Below, one piece after another: positions 9,198 to 18,059 of a stretch of DNA of 64,000 bases. Position 1 is the first letter of the stretch. Every line of letters starts with the position of its first letter. Source of the DNA: Deltaproteobacteria bacterium HGW-Deltaproteobacteria-12 (GTDB taxonomy: Bacteria > Desulfobacterota > Syntrophia > Syntrophales > Smithellaceae); contig PHBK01000009.1 in NCBI GenBank assembly GCA_002840565.1, positions 1 to 64,000 on the forward strand. The letters are read 5' to 3'. The notes under the pieces were generated by a model. That model made no database searches and was not told where the DNA came from. It was given only the letters and a program-made list of their open reading frames with translations. The translations under genes were made by a program, and so were the position numbers.

Positions 9198-12100
9198 TTA
9201 CCGCACGTCAAACAACCTGCTGTCCTTACCGAAATGGATGATCACCGGCGTCTGCGGATGGCCGAGTTTGGAGGAAATCTCCATGGTTGTCTCCCGTGAG
9301 AAAATCCCCAGACTCTTAATCGTCACCGCTCCGCTTTTGTCCTTGTCCACCGTCCTGCCGTTCTTCAACCCCTCCAGAAGCGCATGCGTATACAGGCCGT
9401 TTCCCTGATAGCCGTCGAGCGCAGTCTGAATGGAGCCCGCCGAGGCATAGATATGCAGCCCCATTTTTTTAGCCATCACCGACATCCGGGCGTCATACAG
9501 ACCGCTGACAATATTATCCACGCCGCCGGCATGACAGGTATCAAAAATGAACAGCTGCGACAGTGACTTTATTTTTTTCGACATCTCCACGATCTCATTG
9601 GAGCTGATCAGCGTGGCGCTCTTGTCCAGCGTGCCTGCAAAGCTGCCGGTGACGATGTAGTACTGGCTTTGCAAAAGCAGACCGTGAGAGGCGTTAAAGA
9701 AGACGAAGCTGTCGCCGTGTTTCACGAGGGCCGCCAGTTTCTCAATGGCTGCCAGAATATCGGGCTTGCTTGCCTGTTCATCGACCAGGGTGGTCAGGTG
9801 GATGTTTGCCGGCTTGTAGATCGTTTTCGCCTTGTCGGCCAGTTGCGAAATAAAGTCGCGGGCATCCCTGGCCGCATACTTCAGGTTGATGGAAGCATCG
9901 CGATACCGGTCAATGCCGACGGCCAGAATATACAGATGCGGTTCAGCGGGCGCGCGGGTCGATAAGAAACGGGCAGTGCCCATCGCACTCTGCACTGTGT
10001 TCGGAGCGTTGAAGGCGGTAAGCCCGATTTCGTTTTCGCCGGCAATCGTTTCCATCTCCACGCATTCATCAAACGACTCGCCTTTGGGTCGCGCCAGCAC
10101 CGCACCGGGGCTGTGCTTCTCTTTGATGGTCAAAGAACGCATGTCCTGGTAAAGAGCCCCGCTGCTCACCTGAGCCAGCTTCAGGGTTGCAATTTTACCG
10201 GATGCAGCGGCTTCACGATAAAACCCGTCGGATTTGATCAATTTGCCGTTTTGGAACAGGCGCACCTCGCCGATGCCTCCGCCGGTGCTCGAAACCCGGT
10301 AGCAGACCTTAACTTTGGAATCGCCGGTCTGATCGGGAACCAAAGAAAATTGCACCGCCGGAGGAGGATTCTGGAGCGCCTCTTCCACCGTCAGGGTCAC
10401 CAGGCCCGAGATGTCTTCTCCTTTGAGCTTTGCCGAAACGATATCGGGACGGTAAAAAACATCATAAAACTGATCGATGCCGTAAACCTTACTGCCCCTG
10501 CGGATGTTGAGGTATTCGTGCCCGCGGGCCGAGGAATTGTAGTATCCTTCCTTTGTGATCACAATCCATTCGCCATTGGTGAAACCGATGGACTGGGTGA
10601 TTTCACGGCCGCTTGCCGCATCCCACAGGCGCACCGTGCCATCCCCGCTGCCGGTGATGATCAGTTTGCCGTCTTCTGAGAAACGGGCGCAATAGACATG
10701 CAGTTTGTGGCCATTCAAACTCAAAATCCTGCGACCGTTGGCAGCGTCAAGTAGTTTCGGGATGCCATCAAAACCAGCCGTCAGGACGAATCGACCGTCA
10801 GGAGAAAACGCAACCGAAGAAATGGCGATATCCGGCCATATCTGCAACGCCCTGCCGCTTTCAATATCAAAGAGTTTAACGGTGTTGTCGCTTGACCCCG
10901 CCAGCACCTGATGGCCTCCGGGAGAAAACGCAACCGAGTTGACATGATAACGAAAATTACCGAATACCCTGAGCTCGCGCCCGGATTCAATATCCCACAG
11001 CCTGGCCGTCTTATCGCGGCTTCCCGATACAGCCAGTCGGCCATCGGGAGAAAAAGCAACGGACTGGATTTTATCGGTATGTCCGGAAAAATTTTTTACT
11101 TCGCGCCCGGTCGCTGCGTCCCAGAGATGGAGACGGTTCCCGGAAGCGCCCGACAGGATCCATTTTCCATCCCGGGAGAAGGCAGCCGCTCCCTGTCCGG
11201 CAAGGCTGAACAAAACGTTTCCGGATTCCACATCCCGCAATGCAAGCGGTCCATCCACGCGGCAATCCAGCATCCTTTTGCCGTCCGGAGAAAAAGCGAG
11301 CGAGGAAACAATCCCCTTCGTGCCGGCAAATGTCTTGATCTGCCTGCCGGTGAGGCTATCCCACAAATGAATCGTCCCGTCAAAGTTTCCGGACAACACA
11401 TAATCACCCCGGGGGTTCATGGCAACCTCGCGCACCCAGTTAACCTTCCCGTCGAGTTTGAGAATCTCTTTGCCACCTGCAATATCCCAAAGCGACATAT
11501 TGCGGCTGCCCGCAAGCAGTTGTCTTCCGTCGGGAGATATCGCCACGGAAAAAACCGAAACTTCGCCTGCCGGCAGAGACTGTAATTCACTTCCCCGGAC
11601 AAGATCCCATACCCTGACGGTTCTGTCAAAACTCCCGGACACCGCCTTACGACCGTCCGGTAAAAACGCCACCGAGGTCACCTCGCCCCGGTGACCGCGC
11701 AGCACGGCCAGCTCCCGTCCTGTGGCCACCTCCCAGTAGCGGACGGTGCCGTCTTTGCCGCCGGCGGAGAGAAGATATTTTCCGTCCGGCGAAAAAACCA
11801 CGGCGTTTACTGCAGCGGTGTGACCGGCAAATGTACGCACCTCCCGGCCTGTAGACGCCTCCCAAAGCTTGATGGTTTTATCCCAGCTTCCGGACAGCAG
11901 ATATTTTCCATCCGGTGACAAGGCCAGCGTGCGAACCGCAGCGGCATGTCCGGTCAATGTGCGAATCAGTTCACCGGAGGCAACATCCCAGAATTTGATG
12001 GCAGCATCCATGCCGCCCGATACAATCGAACGGCCGTCGGAAGAAAAGACTGCCCGAAAGGCGCCCTTGGTGTGGCCGGCAAAGTCCCTCACCTTCTGAC

Positions 12101-12434
12101 CGCCTGCCGCATCCCAGAGAACGATTTTTCCTTCCGTTCCCGAAGACAACAGCAAACGCTCATCGGCTGAAAAAGCAACCGATGCCACATAGCCTGTGTG
12201 CTCACCTGGATATGTCCGTATTTCGCGCCCGCCTGCCGCATCCCAGAGCTTGACGGTTTTATCACCGCCGGACAGGATCCATTTCCCATCCGCGGAAAAG
12301 GCCATCGACTGCACGCCGGAATGGCCCAGCTGGACGAATATTTCCGGCTTATCCGAGGCGTTCGCCGAACCTCTAAATAACGTCAGGACACAAACCATCG
12401 TTACGATCTTAAAGATAAGATATTTTTTCAACAT
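9198..12434 (-). CDS. Exported WD40-caspase protein, second paralog
   Basis: About 1078 residues starting at the ATG at 12434, eight bases after the stop of the upstream paralog and with a GAGGTG ribosome site. A longer TTG start would overlap that stop. A hydrophobic signal peptide is followed by about fourteen WD40 repeats (many with SPDGK and LWD signatures), the shared GEWIVIT linker, a beta domain with an insertion relative to its sisters, and a caspase-like domain. The catalytic residues are His917 (NASHG) and Cys967 (DTCHAG). The C-terminal segment ends in TPVIIHFGK where its sisters end in a FPIG motif. Translational coupling to the gene upstream suggests the paralogs are made together. 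Confidence 0.9.
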   Translation of the reverse strand: MLKKYLIFKIVTMVCVLTLFRGSANASDKPEIFVQLGHSGVQSMAFSADGKWILSGGDKTVKLWDAAGGREIRTYPGEHTGYVASVAFSADERLLLSSGTEGKIVLWDAAGGQKVRDFAGHTKGAFRAVFSSDGRSIVSGGMDAAIKFWDVASGELIRTLTGHAAAVRTLALSPDGKYLLSGSWDKTIKLWEASTGREVRTFAGHTAAVNAVVFSPDGKYLLSAGGKDGTVRYWEVATGRELAVLRGHRGEVTSVAFLPDGRKAVSGSFDRTVRVWDLVRGSELQSLPAGEVSVFSVAISPDGRQLLAGSRNMSLWDIAGGKEILKLDGKVNWVREVAMNPRGDYVLSGNFDGTIHLWDSLTGRQIKTFAGTKGIVSSLAFSPDGKRMLDCRVDGPLALRDVESGNVLFSLAGQGAAAFSRDGKWILSGASGNRLHLWDAATGREVKNFSGHTDKIQSVAFSPDGRLAVSGSRDKTARLWDIESGRELRVFGNFRYHVNSVAFSPGGHQVLAGSSDNTVKLFDIESGRALQIWPDIAISSVAFSPDGRFVLTAGFDGIPKLLDAANGRRILSLNGHKLHVYCARFSEDGKLIITGSGDGTVRLWDAASGREITQSIGFTNGEWIVITKEGYYNSSARGHEYLNIRRGSKVYGIDQFYDVFYRPDIVSAKLKGEDISGLVTLTVEEALQNPPPAVQFSLVPDQTGDSKVKVCYRVSSTGGGIGEVRLFQNGKLIKSDGFYREAAASGKIATLKLAQVSSGALYQDMRSLTIKEKHSPGAVLARPKGESFDECVEMETIAGENEIGLTAFNAPNTVQSAMGTARFLSTRAPAEPHLYILAVGIDRYRDASINLKYAARDARDFISQLADKAKTIYKPANIHLTTLVDEQASKPDILAAIEKLAALVKHGDSFVFFNASHGLLLQSQYYIVTGSFAGTLDKSATLISSNEIVEMSKKIKSLSQLFIFDTCHAGGVDNIVSGLYDARMSVMAKKMGLHIYASAGSIQTALDGYQGNGLYTHALLEGLKNGRTVDKDKSGAVTIKSLGIFSRETTMEISSKLGHPQTPVIIHFGKDSRLFDVR

Positions 12435-12442
12435 AAGGCACC

Positions 12443-15400
12443 TCAACGCACCTGCCCGATGGGAAACGCCTGCCCGCTGATGGAAATCGTCGGATACTGC
12501 GCGCGCTTGAACACCCTCTCCGCCAGTATCGGCACCTCATTATCCACATAATCGGCAAGCTCCGTTGTCCTCACATATCCGGTTTTCCCTTTATCCGCCT
12601 TGCCTTTCAGCCCTTCGGTCAACACATAAGTAAACAGACCGTGTCCTTTGTATCCTTCGAGCGCTTCCTGCATGGAGGTGGATGCCGATAGAATCGTCGA
12701 ACCCACAGCGCGGCTTAAAATCTTGAGTGCCGTATCCTCACTCATGCCGCGGGTCATCATCGCCACCTGGATGGCTTCTCCTAAAGCGCCTGCGTTGCAG
12801 GTATCGATGATAATCAATTTCTTCGTCGCCGGAATATTGGCAATAGCCTCTTTCAGCTTGTGCTGGGAGATGGCATCAGTCTTGAGTTTCTCCGTCCGGA
12901 GCGATCCCACATTGGATGTAATAAGAAAATATTCTCCTTCATCCACCGTTCCGTGGCTCGCGATGTAAAAAACAAACAGGTCATCCGGGCGCAAAGACTG
13001 AAAAGCTCTGATCTCCCGGAGGATCGCCTCGCTTGTGGTCTGCTCCGGCCGGATCAGCTTTTTGATGGTCACCCGGTCAAAAAGGCCTTCCGATACGCTC
13101 TGCAGCGTAGCGGCAAACAGATCCGCATCCGCGGTGGAATATTGAAGTTTGAGTTTCGGATTCTTAAATTGATTGATCCCGATCACAAGCGCAGAAAGCG
13201 ACGGCTTTCCCGCCCTGGCATAGTTTGCCGTCACCTCCAGTGTAGCTTCATTGCTCTGCATGCTGCCCTCGCCGTTCATGGCTACAGCTTTGATCGTATT
13301 TTTCCCGTTCACCAGTTTTAGATCATAACTCTTCAAAACAGCCTGGCCCGTTTTTTCCCGGATCTGCACGGCCCGGCTGTCCATCACCACGGCGGTGCCG
13401 TTGAGATAAAGGCGAATGTCGCCGATGCCGCCGCCCTGATCGGTGAGCTGAAGCCGCACGGTGACTTCATCCGTGCTCACGGCCGCTGGCGTCTCGACAA
13501 TTTTCACGGCCGGCGGCTCTTTTACGTCGGCCAGTTTCCGGAAGTCTTTGAGAGACCCGCCGGAGAGAGCCACCCGGACCAGATCGGGACGGAAGAAAGT
13601 CTCCCGGTAATTCTCAATACTATAAACCTGCTCACCCACACGAACATTCAGGTACCGCTCTCCCCCGGCCGATGCATTGTAGTAACCTTCCGGCGTGATC
13701 ACGATCCATTCCCCATCCGCAAAGCTGATAAACTGCGCGAGTTCCTTGCCGGCGCCGAAGTCATACTGTGCTGTAGAAACCCGGTGATTGACCATCACTC
13801 TGCGGGCATCGGAGGAAAGCTCCACACTCGAAATATTCCGATTGGTCGCGATTACCGCGCTTTTTTTGCCCGCTGTCAGATTCCACAGGGCCAACTCACT
13901 TGCTTCCCGATCCGCAGCAACCATCATTTTTTGATCCCGGGACACGGCAAACGCGGCGCCGGAGATATACTCTTTATATCTGCGGATGAGTTTGCCCGTA
14001 ACCGGATCGACCATGCTGAAAACCCCTTCATCGTCGGCGGCATAAATCGTTTTCCCGTCGGCGGAGAAAAGAGAAAAGGTTCCATCTGTGATGCTTTCCA
14101 TCTTCCGGACCCGGCGACCCGTGGCGGTATCCCAGAGCATGTTTTTGGAAAGCAGGTAGGCGCCGTCCGGGGAGAAAGTCACCCAGTAGCCCGGGCCGTT
14201 GGGGGTTTGAAAATCGAGTACTTTCCGGCCTGTGGCTGCGTCGAGGAGTACGGGCCCGCAGGCAATATGACGGCTGTCGGGGGAAAATGCCAGAATGCCG
14301 TTGCCATAATTCACATAATCTCCGGCTTCCAGCTCATCGTAGTGCGCGGGCACATAGTCCGTTTTAAATTCGGAAATTTTTCGGCCGTCCTGCAAATTCC
14401 AGATTTTAAGCATGCCGAACCGGGCGAGCGTTGCCGCATATTGATTGTCGGGAGAAAAGGCAACAGCGATTATCCTGCTATTTTCTTCGGCTTTGATGGT
14501 TTTCAAAAGCGCGCCGGCGCCGACATCCCAAAACTGCATCATCCCCGATTTGTCACCGGTAACGGCATAGCCCCCCTTTGCAGAAAGAGCCAGCGCGCTG
14601 ATTTCCTCCGCGGCATTGCCGGTAAATGGCTTGCCTGCGCGGCCGGTCGCCCTGTCGAAGACCTGCAGGGTTTTAGACGCAGGGGCAATAATTTTTTTCC
14701 CGTCATAAGTGAGCAGACCGAAGCTCGCGGGAAACCGCCTGATCTCTTTGCCGCTCATGACATCCCACAGGCGGATGTCCCGCTCATAACGATTCCTGGT
14801 CAGAACCACGTTCGGTTCGGTGGATACGGAGATGGAAACGATCGCGCCCTTTTGCCCGAAACGGCCCAGCACCTTGCCGGTGCTGATATCCACCAGCTCT
14901 TTTTCGTTGAGCTGGTCCCGATGATTGATCTTCTTTTTCGGTTGGACATCGGGCGTAAAAAGTTTCTGCTCCCGGCCTGTCTCATCCCGGTACTCCCGGG
15001 ATAAAAAATATTTCCCGTCAACCGAGTAGCCGCCGAAAGCGGCATCCACATAGCGCTTCACTTCGCGTCCGTCCAAAGCCAGCACTCTGATCGTGTGGCC
15101 TGATTTCTTCTGATCGTGGGCGATCAGCATTTGCGTGCTGTCAGCCGAAAACCCAATAGACCAGAGATATACACCTGATAAATTCAGGGCGGTCATTTCC
15201 GCGCCGGTTGCAAGGTTCCACAGCCGGATATCGTTGCCCTGCGCCGAACTCAGGATATACCGGCCGTCAGGCGAGATGACGGCCTTGTATACCTGTCCGG
15301 AATGCCCCCGGAAGGTTCTTTTCAGTTGTCCGTCGTTTCTATCCCACAATTTCATCGTCTTGTCGTATCCGGCGGAAAGAAGGTATTTGCCGTCCGGCGT

Positions 15401-16648
15401 AAACTGCACGGCCGTGATCGTCTCCCGGTGAGCATCGATATTTCTCAGCATCCTTCCCGAGGCCGCATCCCAGAGTCTGAGCTGTCCTTTCGAAGAACCG
15501 GTCAGGAGATAATTTCCATCCGGAGAATACGCGAACGCATTGGCATCGGCGGCATGGCTTTTCAGCGCTTTGACTTCCCGGCCGTTTTGGAGGTCAAAGT
15601 AACGTATCGCCCCGTTATCGTCGCCGGACAGGGCGTACCGGCCGTCCGGGGAGAACCGGACAAAGGTGACCTCGCAATCGTGAGCAAAACTCCGAATTTC
15701 TTTTTCATCAGCAACGCTCCACAGCTTCATCGTGTTGTCGCGGCTGCCGGAGAGAATATATTTGCCGTCGGGCGAAAAGGCTATCGCTTCAACGGTATGC
15801 TGGTGGCCGGTAAAGACGGCCGCGGCCCGCCCCCTTCTCAGGTCCCAAAGCCTCACGGTCTTGTCACGGCTGCCCGAAAGCGCGTAGCGATGATCGGAGG
15901 ATAATCGGATGACCTCAATCCTTTCGCTGTGGCCGGGGAGCGTAGCCAGAATCCGGCCTGTGTCGATTTCCCAGAACATCAGCGTTTTGTCTTTGCTTTT
16001 CATAATCGACTCCGACGAGCTTTCCCGCACGGAGGAAAGCATCAGCCGTCCGTCGGTCGAAACGGCGTTGCGGGATCCGAAGCCGAAACCCAGATGACCC
16101 GCAATAGGACCGGATTTGGGCCGCTCAACGGAGTTGACAACAGCGCCTTTGGAGATATCCGCGTTATACAGCCTGAGGCCGACGATCGCCCGCATCACCT
16201 TACCGTCGTAAGAGACGGCGTCATCGTTTGCAACCCCGCTCAATGCCGACAAGGCGAACTCCCGAATTTTCCCACCGGTCCGGATATCCCAGATGCAGAT
16301 ATTGCCCTTCCAGTTGAAGGAGAAAAATGTTCGGCCGCCGGGCAGAAAAGCAGCGAATTCTACATTTTCACTGTCTTTGAATGTCCGGACCAATCTTCCG
16401 CTTTCGGCGTCCCACAATTTGATCGTATCATCATCGCTCCCGGAAAGAAGCCACTTGCCGTCCGGCGATAGATCGATAGTGTTGATGGATGACGTGTGCC
16501 CAATCTGGACGAAGGTTTCCGGCTTTTCTCGTCCGTCCACTGAAACCAGATGGTCGGCGGCAAATCCGGTGACAGGTAAAATATACAATACGGCGATCAA
16601 GCCGACCCCGACCGCCAATGAACGTAATAAATTAGTGGATGCAAACAT
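12443..16648 (-). CDS. Exported WD40-caspase protein, largest paralog
   Basis: At 1401 residues this is the largest of the three. The start ATG at 16648 has AGGAG eight bases upstream and opens a signal peptide (residues 1-31, ending FAA). WD40 repeats fill about residues 45-1010, enough for two to three propellers. The shared GEWIVITPEGYY linker, an Ig-like domain and a caspase domain follow, with His1232 (ASHG) and Cys1284 (DTCNAG). The C-terminus (TISISG then FPIG) is also found in the isolated remnant at 60787. A long sensor region with an intact protease suggests a signal-responsive exported peptidase. Substrate and trigger are unknown. Confidence 0.9.
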   Translation of the reverse strand: MFASTNLLRSLAVGVGLIAVLYILPVTGFAADHLVSVDGREKPETFVQIGHTSSINTIDLSPDGKWLLSGSDDDTIKLWDAESGRLVRTFKDSENVEFAAFLPGGRTFFSFNWKGNICIWDIRTGGKIREFALSALSGVANDDAVSYDGKVMRAIVGLRLYNADISKGAVVNSVERPKSGPIAGHLGFGFGSRNAVSTDGRLMLSSVRESSSESIMKSKDKTLMFWEIDTGRILATLPGHSERIEVIRLSSDHRYALSGSRDKTVRLWDLRRGRAAAVFTGHQHTVEAIAFSPDGKYILSGSRDNTMKLWSVADEKEIRSFAHDCEVTFVRFSPDGRYALSGDDNGAIRYFDLQNGREVKALKSHAADANAFAYSPDGNYLLTGSSKGQLRLWDAASGRMLRNIDAHRETITAVQFTPDGKYLLSAGYDKTMKLWDRNDGQLKRTFRGHSGQVYKAVISPDGRYILSSAQGNDIRLWNLATGAEMTALNLSGVYLWSIGFSADSTQMLIAHDQKKSGHTIRVLALDGREVKRYVDAAFGGYSVDGKYFLSREYRDETGREQKLFTPDVQPKKKINHRDQLNEKELVDISTGKVLGRFGQKGAIVSISVSTEPNVVLTRNRYERDIRLWDVMSGKEIRRFPASFGLLTYDGKKIIAPASKTLQVFDRATGRAGKPFTGNAAEEISALALSAKGGYAVTGDKSGMMQFWDVGAGALLKTIKAEENSRIIAVAFSPDNQYAATLARFGMLKIWNLQDGRKISEFKTDYVPAHYDELEAGDYVNYGNGILAFSPDSRHIACGPVLLDAATGRKVLDFQTPNGPGYWVTFSPDGAYLLSKNMLWDTATGRRVRKMESITDGTFSLFSADGKTIYAADDEGVFSMVDPVTGKLIRRYKEYISGAAFAVSRDQKMMVAADREASELALWNLTAGKKSAVIATNRNISSVELSSDARRVMVNHRVSTAQYDFGAGKELAQFISFADGEWIVITPEGYYNASAGGERYLNVRVGEQVYSIENYRETFFRPDLVRVALSGGSLKDFRKLADVKEPPAVKIVETPAAVSTDEVTVRLQLTDQGGGIGDIRLYLNGTAVVMDSRAVQIREKTGQAVLKSYDLKLVNGKNTIKAVAMNGEGSMQSNEATLEVTANYARAGKPSLSALVIGINQFKNPKLKLQYSTADADLFAATLQSVSEGLFDRVTIKKLIRPEQTTSEAILREIRAFQSLRPDDLFVFYIASHGTVDEGEYFLITSNVGSLRTEKLKTDAISQHKLKEAIANIPATKKLIIIDTCNAGALGEAIQVAMMTRGMSEDTALKILSRAVGSTILSASTSMQEALEGYKGHGLFTYVLTEGLKGKADKGKTGYVRTTELADYVDNEVPILAERVFKRAQYPTISISGQAFPIGQVR

Positions 16649-16693
16649 ATTGGATACTCCTGCTTTTTATTTTTCGAATATTCTCTTCTTTAA

Positions 16694-17518
16694 TCAATCC
16701 GCAAACCCTGTTTTGGCACTGCTGATGGTCCGGCCGTCATGCGTAATCATGCAGGAATTGCGTCCCATGCCTCTTTTGGGCACAATCAGGGCATACTCCG
16801 CTCCCCTAATGATTTTGTAATCCGCTTCGGGGAATTTGAATAAAAGCTCTTCCACCGGGATTCCCGGTGTCGCGAGACGACAGGCACCGGCGGCCATACG
16901 CCCTGCCCGGCTCAGATCGTAGATAACATAACCGACTACTAACCCGATCAAAAGCGCAATTCCATAAATGACATAACGGACAGACGGAAATTTTCTATAT
17001 CGAACCGGTTTTAATCCGGTCTCCGGCCAAAAAATTCTCCGGGCCGTCCTGCGCAAAAGATAATAGAGGCCGGTGAAACCCAAGATAAACATCAGCGGCG
17101 AGCCTTTTTCACTTTCGAAAAGCGGCAAAAACGGCAAAATAAAAAAAGACAGAAAGATCAGAATGGCCGGGTAGCGGGCAAATCGCGCACACCGGATCAA
17201 TCCGGAGCCGGCTACTGATGCAGCAAGCGCGTACAAAACGGCCAAGGCAACATGAGTAATGCCGCCTTCAGCAATGGAGCGAATATTGATCAAAACAGGG
17301 ATACAAATAAAGAGCAGGAGATAACCGATGATCCGGATAGATATATAGGCGCTTTGCTCATCCTTCAGTTGCTTCTTTTCTTCTTTGGTCACCCACCGGC
17401 CCTGAAAAAGCAGCATCCTTCTGCTTTGAGCTTCTGGTGTTGCTAAGTCATGGTGAGGAATGCCCCAATCCGTGTTGATCAATAAATCCGTGCGTTCGGG
17501 CTGATATTTTTTTAGCAT
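16694..17518 (-). CDS. Multi-pass membrane protein of the caspase operon
   Basis: A 274-residue protein with a charged N-terminal region of about 55 residues, roughly five hydrophobic segments between residues 60 and 200, and a soluble C-terminal part (from about 205) containing a PVEELLFKFPEADY segment. I do not recognise a family. It overlaps the gene upstream by 7 bases and precedes the largest caspase by 45 bases, so it is co-transcribed with the caspases. It could anchor, secrete or sense for the exported proteins, but nothing in the sequence proves this. Confidence 0.75.
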   Translation of the reverse strand: MLKKYQPERTDLLINTDWGIPHHDLATPEAQSRRMLLFQGRWVTKEEKKQLKDEQSAYISIRIIGYLLLFICIPVLINIRSIAEGGITHVALAVLYALAASVAGSGLIRCARFARYPAILIFLSFFILPFLPLFESEKGSPLMFILGFTGLYYLLRRTARRIFWPETGLKPVRYRKFPSVRYVIYGIALLIGLVVGYVIYDLSRAGRMAAGACRLATPGIPVEELLFKFPEADYKIIRGAEYALIVPKRGMGRNSCMITHDGRTISSAKTGFAD

Positions 17519-18054
17519 AATTCCTCACCTTTTTTCAGAATAACTATCCGCGCGTTAATTTCAGGCTGACCGGTGTTTGAAACGGATTGCTCTGATCGAT
17601 TGCCGGGAGTCCGACGCTTGAAATAAGGGTCATGTCTGCTGTGAAGAACGGCAAACAGAAGGAAAAGAAGGATGATCAAGGCAAAAACCATCATGACATT
17701 GGCCCTGAGTTTGAGTATCGCGGGGAACAGATCGGTCCAATTCCTTTGCTCTTGCTGCCCTTCCCGGGGTAAGCTGTAGATCAGGCCAAGAAGAACCAGC
17801 GGCCCCAGGACGGGAAGAACTGTCAACGACAAGATCAGGTAGAATCGCCAGGTGTTCCAGGGACGAATACCCCGATGGCGTAATTCCACAAACGCGCCGG
17901 CACCAAGGGCATGGCAGGAAAACAGATAAACGGCTTTGAAAAAAATATCGGCGCCGGATGCGGACGTCATCCCCAGAATAATGGCTGCTCCATGACAAAT
18001 CAACCCGGCAGCAAGAGCATTCCTGCCCAGGGCTGTATAAGCGATCTCCCGCAT
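17512..18054 (-). CDS. Small four-helix membrane protein of the caspase operon
   Basis: About 180 residues with four hydrophobic stretches (about residues 12-32, 38-55, 70-95 and 118-140) and a polar C-terminal tail. No family recognised. The start may be the ATG at 18054 or the GTG at 18057; both sit behind an AAGG ribosome site that overlaps the end of the ankyrin gene. It overlaps the next membrane protein gene by 7 bases. The tight packing (gap of a few bases upstream, overlap downstream) shows that it belongs to the ankyrin-caspase operon. Confidence 0.72.
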   Translation of the reverse strand: MREIAYTALGRNALAAGLICHGAAIILGMTSASGADIFFKAVYLFSCHALGAGAFVELRHRGIRPWNTWRFYLILSLTVLPVLGPLVLLGLIYSLPREGQQEQRNWTDLFPAILKLRANVMMVFALIILLFLLFAVLHSRHDPYFKRRTPGNRSEQSVSNTGQPEINARIVILKKGEELC

Positions 18055-18059
18055 CACGA

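Noticed and set aside
13784-15004. A 406-codon rightward open frame inside the largest caspase gene
   Set aside because: It is the complement of WD40 repeats, whose regular codon pattern keeps antisense frames open; no independent protein motif or ribosome site.
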